DNA of 64,000 bases, taken from positions 1 through 64,000 of the forward strand of contig NZ_JOID01000020.1 in the NCBI RefSeq assembly GCF_000719865.1, in the 5' to 3' direction. The position numbers and the translations under genes are program-made. This DNA comes from Streptomyces albus subsp. albus. GTDB lineage: Bacteria > Actinomycetota > Actinomycetes > Streptomycetales > Streptomycetaceae. Below are positions 62,627 through 64,000 of the stretch, in pieces (the first letter of the stretch is position 1; each line of letters starts with the position of its first letter). The notes under the pieces were generated by a model. It ran no database searches. It was not told the DNA's origin and saw only the letters and a list, made by a program, of their open reading frames with translations.

Positions 62627-63316
62627 ATGACTGCACATCTGATCACAGGGGCCGGATCGGGCATCGGGGCCGCCGTCGCGCGGCGGCTGGACGAGCGCGG
62701 GGACGAGCTGTGGCTGCTGGCGCGGGACGCCGGGCGGGCCCGGGAACTGGAACGGGCGTTCCCCGGGGCGCGGACCCTCGTCGGCGACCTCGCCGCACCG
62801 GAGAAGCTGTCCTGGGCGCTCAGCCACCAGGAGGTCCCGGAGCGGCTCGACTCGATCATCCACTCCGCCGGTGTGGTGGAGCTCGGCACGGTCGGCGAGC
62901 TGACCCCCAAGGCGTGGAACCGGCAGCTCGCCGTCAACCTCGTCTCGCCCGCCGAGCTGACCCGGCTGCTGCTGCCGCAGCTCCGGCTGTCGCGCGGTCA
63001 CGTCGTCTTCGTCAACTCGGGGTCGGGGCTGCGCGCCAACCCGGACTGGTCCGCGTATGCCGCGAGCAAGCACGGGCTGAAGGCGCTCGCCGACTCCCTG
63101 CGCGCCGAGGAGCACGACAACGGCGTGCGGGTCACCTCTGTCTACCCGGGCCGCACCGCCACGCCCATGCAGGCGAAGGTCCACCAGCACGAGGGGAAGC
63201 CGTACGAGCAGGGGCGCTGGATCGCGGCGGAGTCGGTCGCGACCACCGTCGTCACGGCGCTCACCCTGCCCCGGGACGCGGAGGTCACCGACCTGTCGGT
63301 GCGCCCCGGCCACTGA
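62627..63316 (+). CDS. Short-chain dehydrogenase/reductase
   Basis: 229 residues. NAD(P)-binding TGAGSGIG at the N-terminus, NSAG-type IIHSAGVVE, and the catalytic Ser in VVFVNSGSG with YAASKHG (Tyr-x-x-x-Lys). Classical SDR, compact. There is no ribosome site; CAAGCT ends seven bases before the ATG, so the mRNA may be leaderless. The substrate is unknown. Close relatives lie beside the methionine synthase gene in Streptomyces, as here. Confidence 0.92.
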   Translation: MTAHLITGAGSGIGAAVARRLDERGDELWLLARDAGRARELERAFPGARTLVGDLAAPEKLSWALSHQEVPERLDSIIHSAGVVELGTVGELTPKAWNRQLAVNLVSPAELTRLLLPQLRLSRGHVVFVNSGSGLRANPDWSAYAASKHGLKALADSLRAEEHDNGVRVTSVYPGRTATPMQAKVHQHEGKPYEQGRWIAAESVATTVVTALTLPRDAEVTDLSVRPGH

Positions 63317-63629
63317 GCGCCTGTGGTCGGCGACCGCGACCGGGGTCGCGACCGGGGCCGGGGCCGGGGCGGCGTGCACCGGGGCTGCGGAGAAGGGGCG
63401 TCGGGCTTCGGGAATCCCTACCGGGTAGGGCTTCTGCGGTCGGTCCACGCGGGTGCCCGACCGGTTCCGGCGGATCCGGTGGTCGCGGTCGTGAGTCCGC
63501 ACAGCCCGCCCGGCGACGTGGTCCGGCAGAACGGTGCCGCATCCCGTACGCGCCCCCACCCGCGCGGGCGGCCCCGGTGCCGCCCGGCCTCTCCCGTCCC
63601 GCGAGGGGCCGTCTCGTACGCTTCACCGC
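63317..63629. other. Noncoding region between the SDR and methionine synthase genes
   Basis: About 310 bp. CGCGACC-GG-GGTCGCG at 63335-63350 could be a terminator hairpin of the SDR gene and is followed by a GGGGCC-rich run. At the right end TACGCT (63617-63622) is seven bases before the next GTG. No gene is seen. Confidence 0.5.
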
Positions 63630-64000
63630 GTGAGCGAGAAGAGCAGGTTCATCTGGGGTACGGCGGCCGCGACCGGGGTCGGGTCCATGCCGGGCGGCGA
63701 CGCGCGTGAGGCGGCGAAGACGGTCACCGGTTCGCTGGAGGCGTTCCCGCATCTGCCGGAGCTGCCGGCCCGCGGCCCGGGCGCCGACATGCTGGGCCGC
63801 ACCATCGGGCTGCTGGCCGAGCTGTACGCGCACGTCGAGCCCAGCGGCTGGCGGCTGAGCGACCGCCCGGGCCGTGACACCCGGCGCGCCCGCTCCTGGA
63901 TGGGGGAGGACCTCGACGCGCTGGAGGAGTTCACCCAGGGGTTCGAGGGCCCGCTGAAGGTGCAGGCCGTCGGCCCGTGGACGCTCGCTACGGGGCTGGA
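63630..64000 (+). CDS. Cobalamin-independent methionine synthase-like protein, N-terminal part
   Basis: It begins SEKSRFIWGTAAATGVGSMPGGDAREAAKTVTGSLEAFPHLPELPARGPGADMLGRTIGLL and runs off the right edge; 123 codons are visible. The GTGSMPG-like N-terminus and LPELPARGPGADM are typical of the actinobacterial MetE/UROD-superfamily 'methionine synthase, vitamin-B12 independent' proteins. No ribosome site; TACGCT lies seven bases before the GTG, so it is probably leaderless. Confidence 0.85.
   Translation, partial: MSEKSRFIWGTAAATGVGSMPGGDAREAAKTVTGSLEAFPHLPELPARGPGADMLGRTIGLLAELYAHVEPSGWRLSDRPGRDTRRARSWMGEDLDALEEFTQGFEGPLKVQAVGPWTLATGL

Overview
The window is very GC-rich with GTG/TTG starts, strong AGGAGG-type ribosome sites beside many leaderless starts, and families typical of Streptomyces (SARP/AfsR regulators, DUF397 with XRE-DUF5753 pairs, SseB pairs, BldK/Dpp-like peptide importers). 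It is a chromosomal segment of a Streptomyces or close relative. No rRNA, tRNA, CRISPR array, transposase or integrase was recognised.

Layout. 1-10 kb: start of a secreted M4 metalloprotease (partial), a heterodimeric ABC exporter pair, a GlgX-type debranching enzyme, a lipoprotein L,D-transpeptidase and an enoyl-CoA hydratase. 10-16 kb: an anti-sigma-like ATPase, a GNAT acetyltransferase, a small hypothetical, then a cold-shock pair (CspA-type protein with long leader; DEAD-box helicase whose ribosome site can fold into a hairpin) and a possible GvpU-like protein. 16-24.5 kb: a SARP-STAND-TPR regulator (AfsR type), two coupled genes of uncertain function, and a head-to-head pair of a STAND/NLR ATPase and a small effector-like protein. 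The last two carry matching amyloid-type motifs at opposite termini, and I consider this pair the most interesting system here. 24.7-30.1 kb: LysE exporter, MFS transporter, glycosyltransferase, a decayed XRE antitoxin and a complete AbiE toxin-antitoxin operon with an 11-bp inverted repeat over its start codon.

30.2-45.3 kb is mostly core metabolism: gcvT-gcvH-glyA behind a tandem glycine riboswitch, with sdaA beyond a terminator (glycine to serine to pyruvate); a P-loop kinase-like protein; two SseB-family genes; a complete five-gene Dpp/Opp peptide importer; a TRIC-family channel. 45.5-55 kb: thioesterase, cysteine desulfurase and mnmA (tRNA thiolation), interrupted by a DNA-damage pair (UvrA2 and FeS-type photolyase) and an amidase. 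55-62 kb is an accessory island between mnmA and the SDR/metE end: a leaderless toxin-antitoxin operon with an operator in its promoter spacer, an abortive-infection-type AAA ATPase broken by a single-base frameshift, three DUF397 genes with their XRE regulator and a divergent anti-sigma-like ATPase, and an AT-richer stretch with four mutually related two-helix membrane proteins. 62-64 kb: DUF427, a short-chain dehydrogenase and the start of a MetE-like methionine synthase.

Overall, housekeeping operons are interrupted by three defence-like clusters at about 21.5-24.5, 28.4-30.1 and 55-62 kb. Coordinates and starts were read by eye; family names rest on motif recognition, not database searches.
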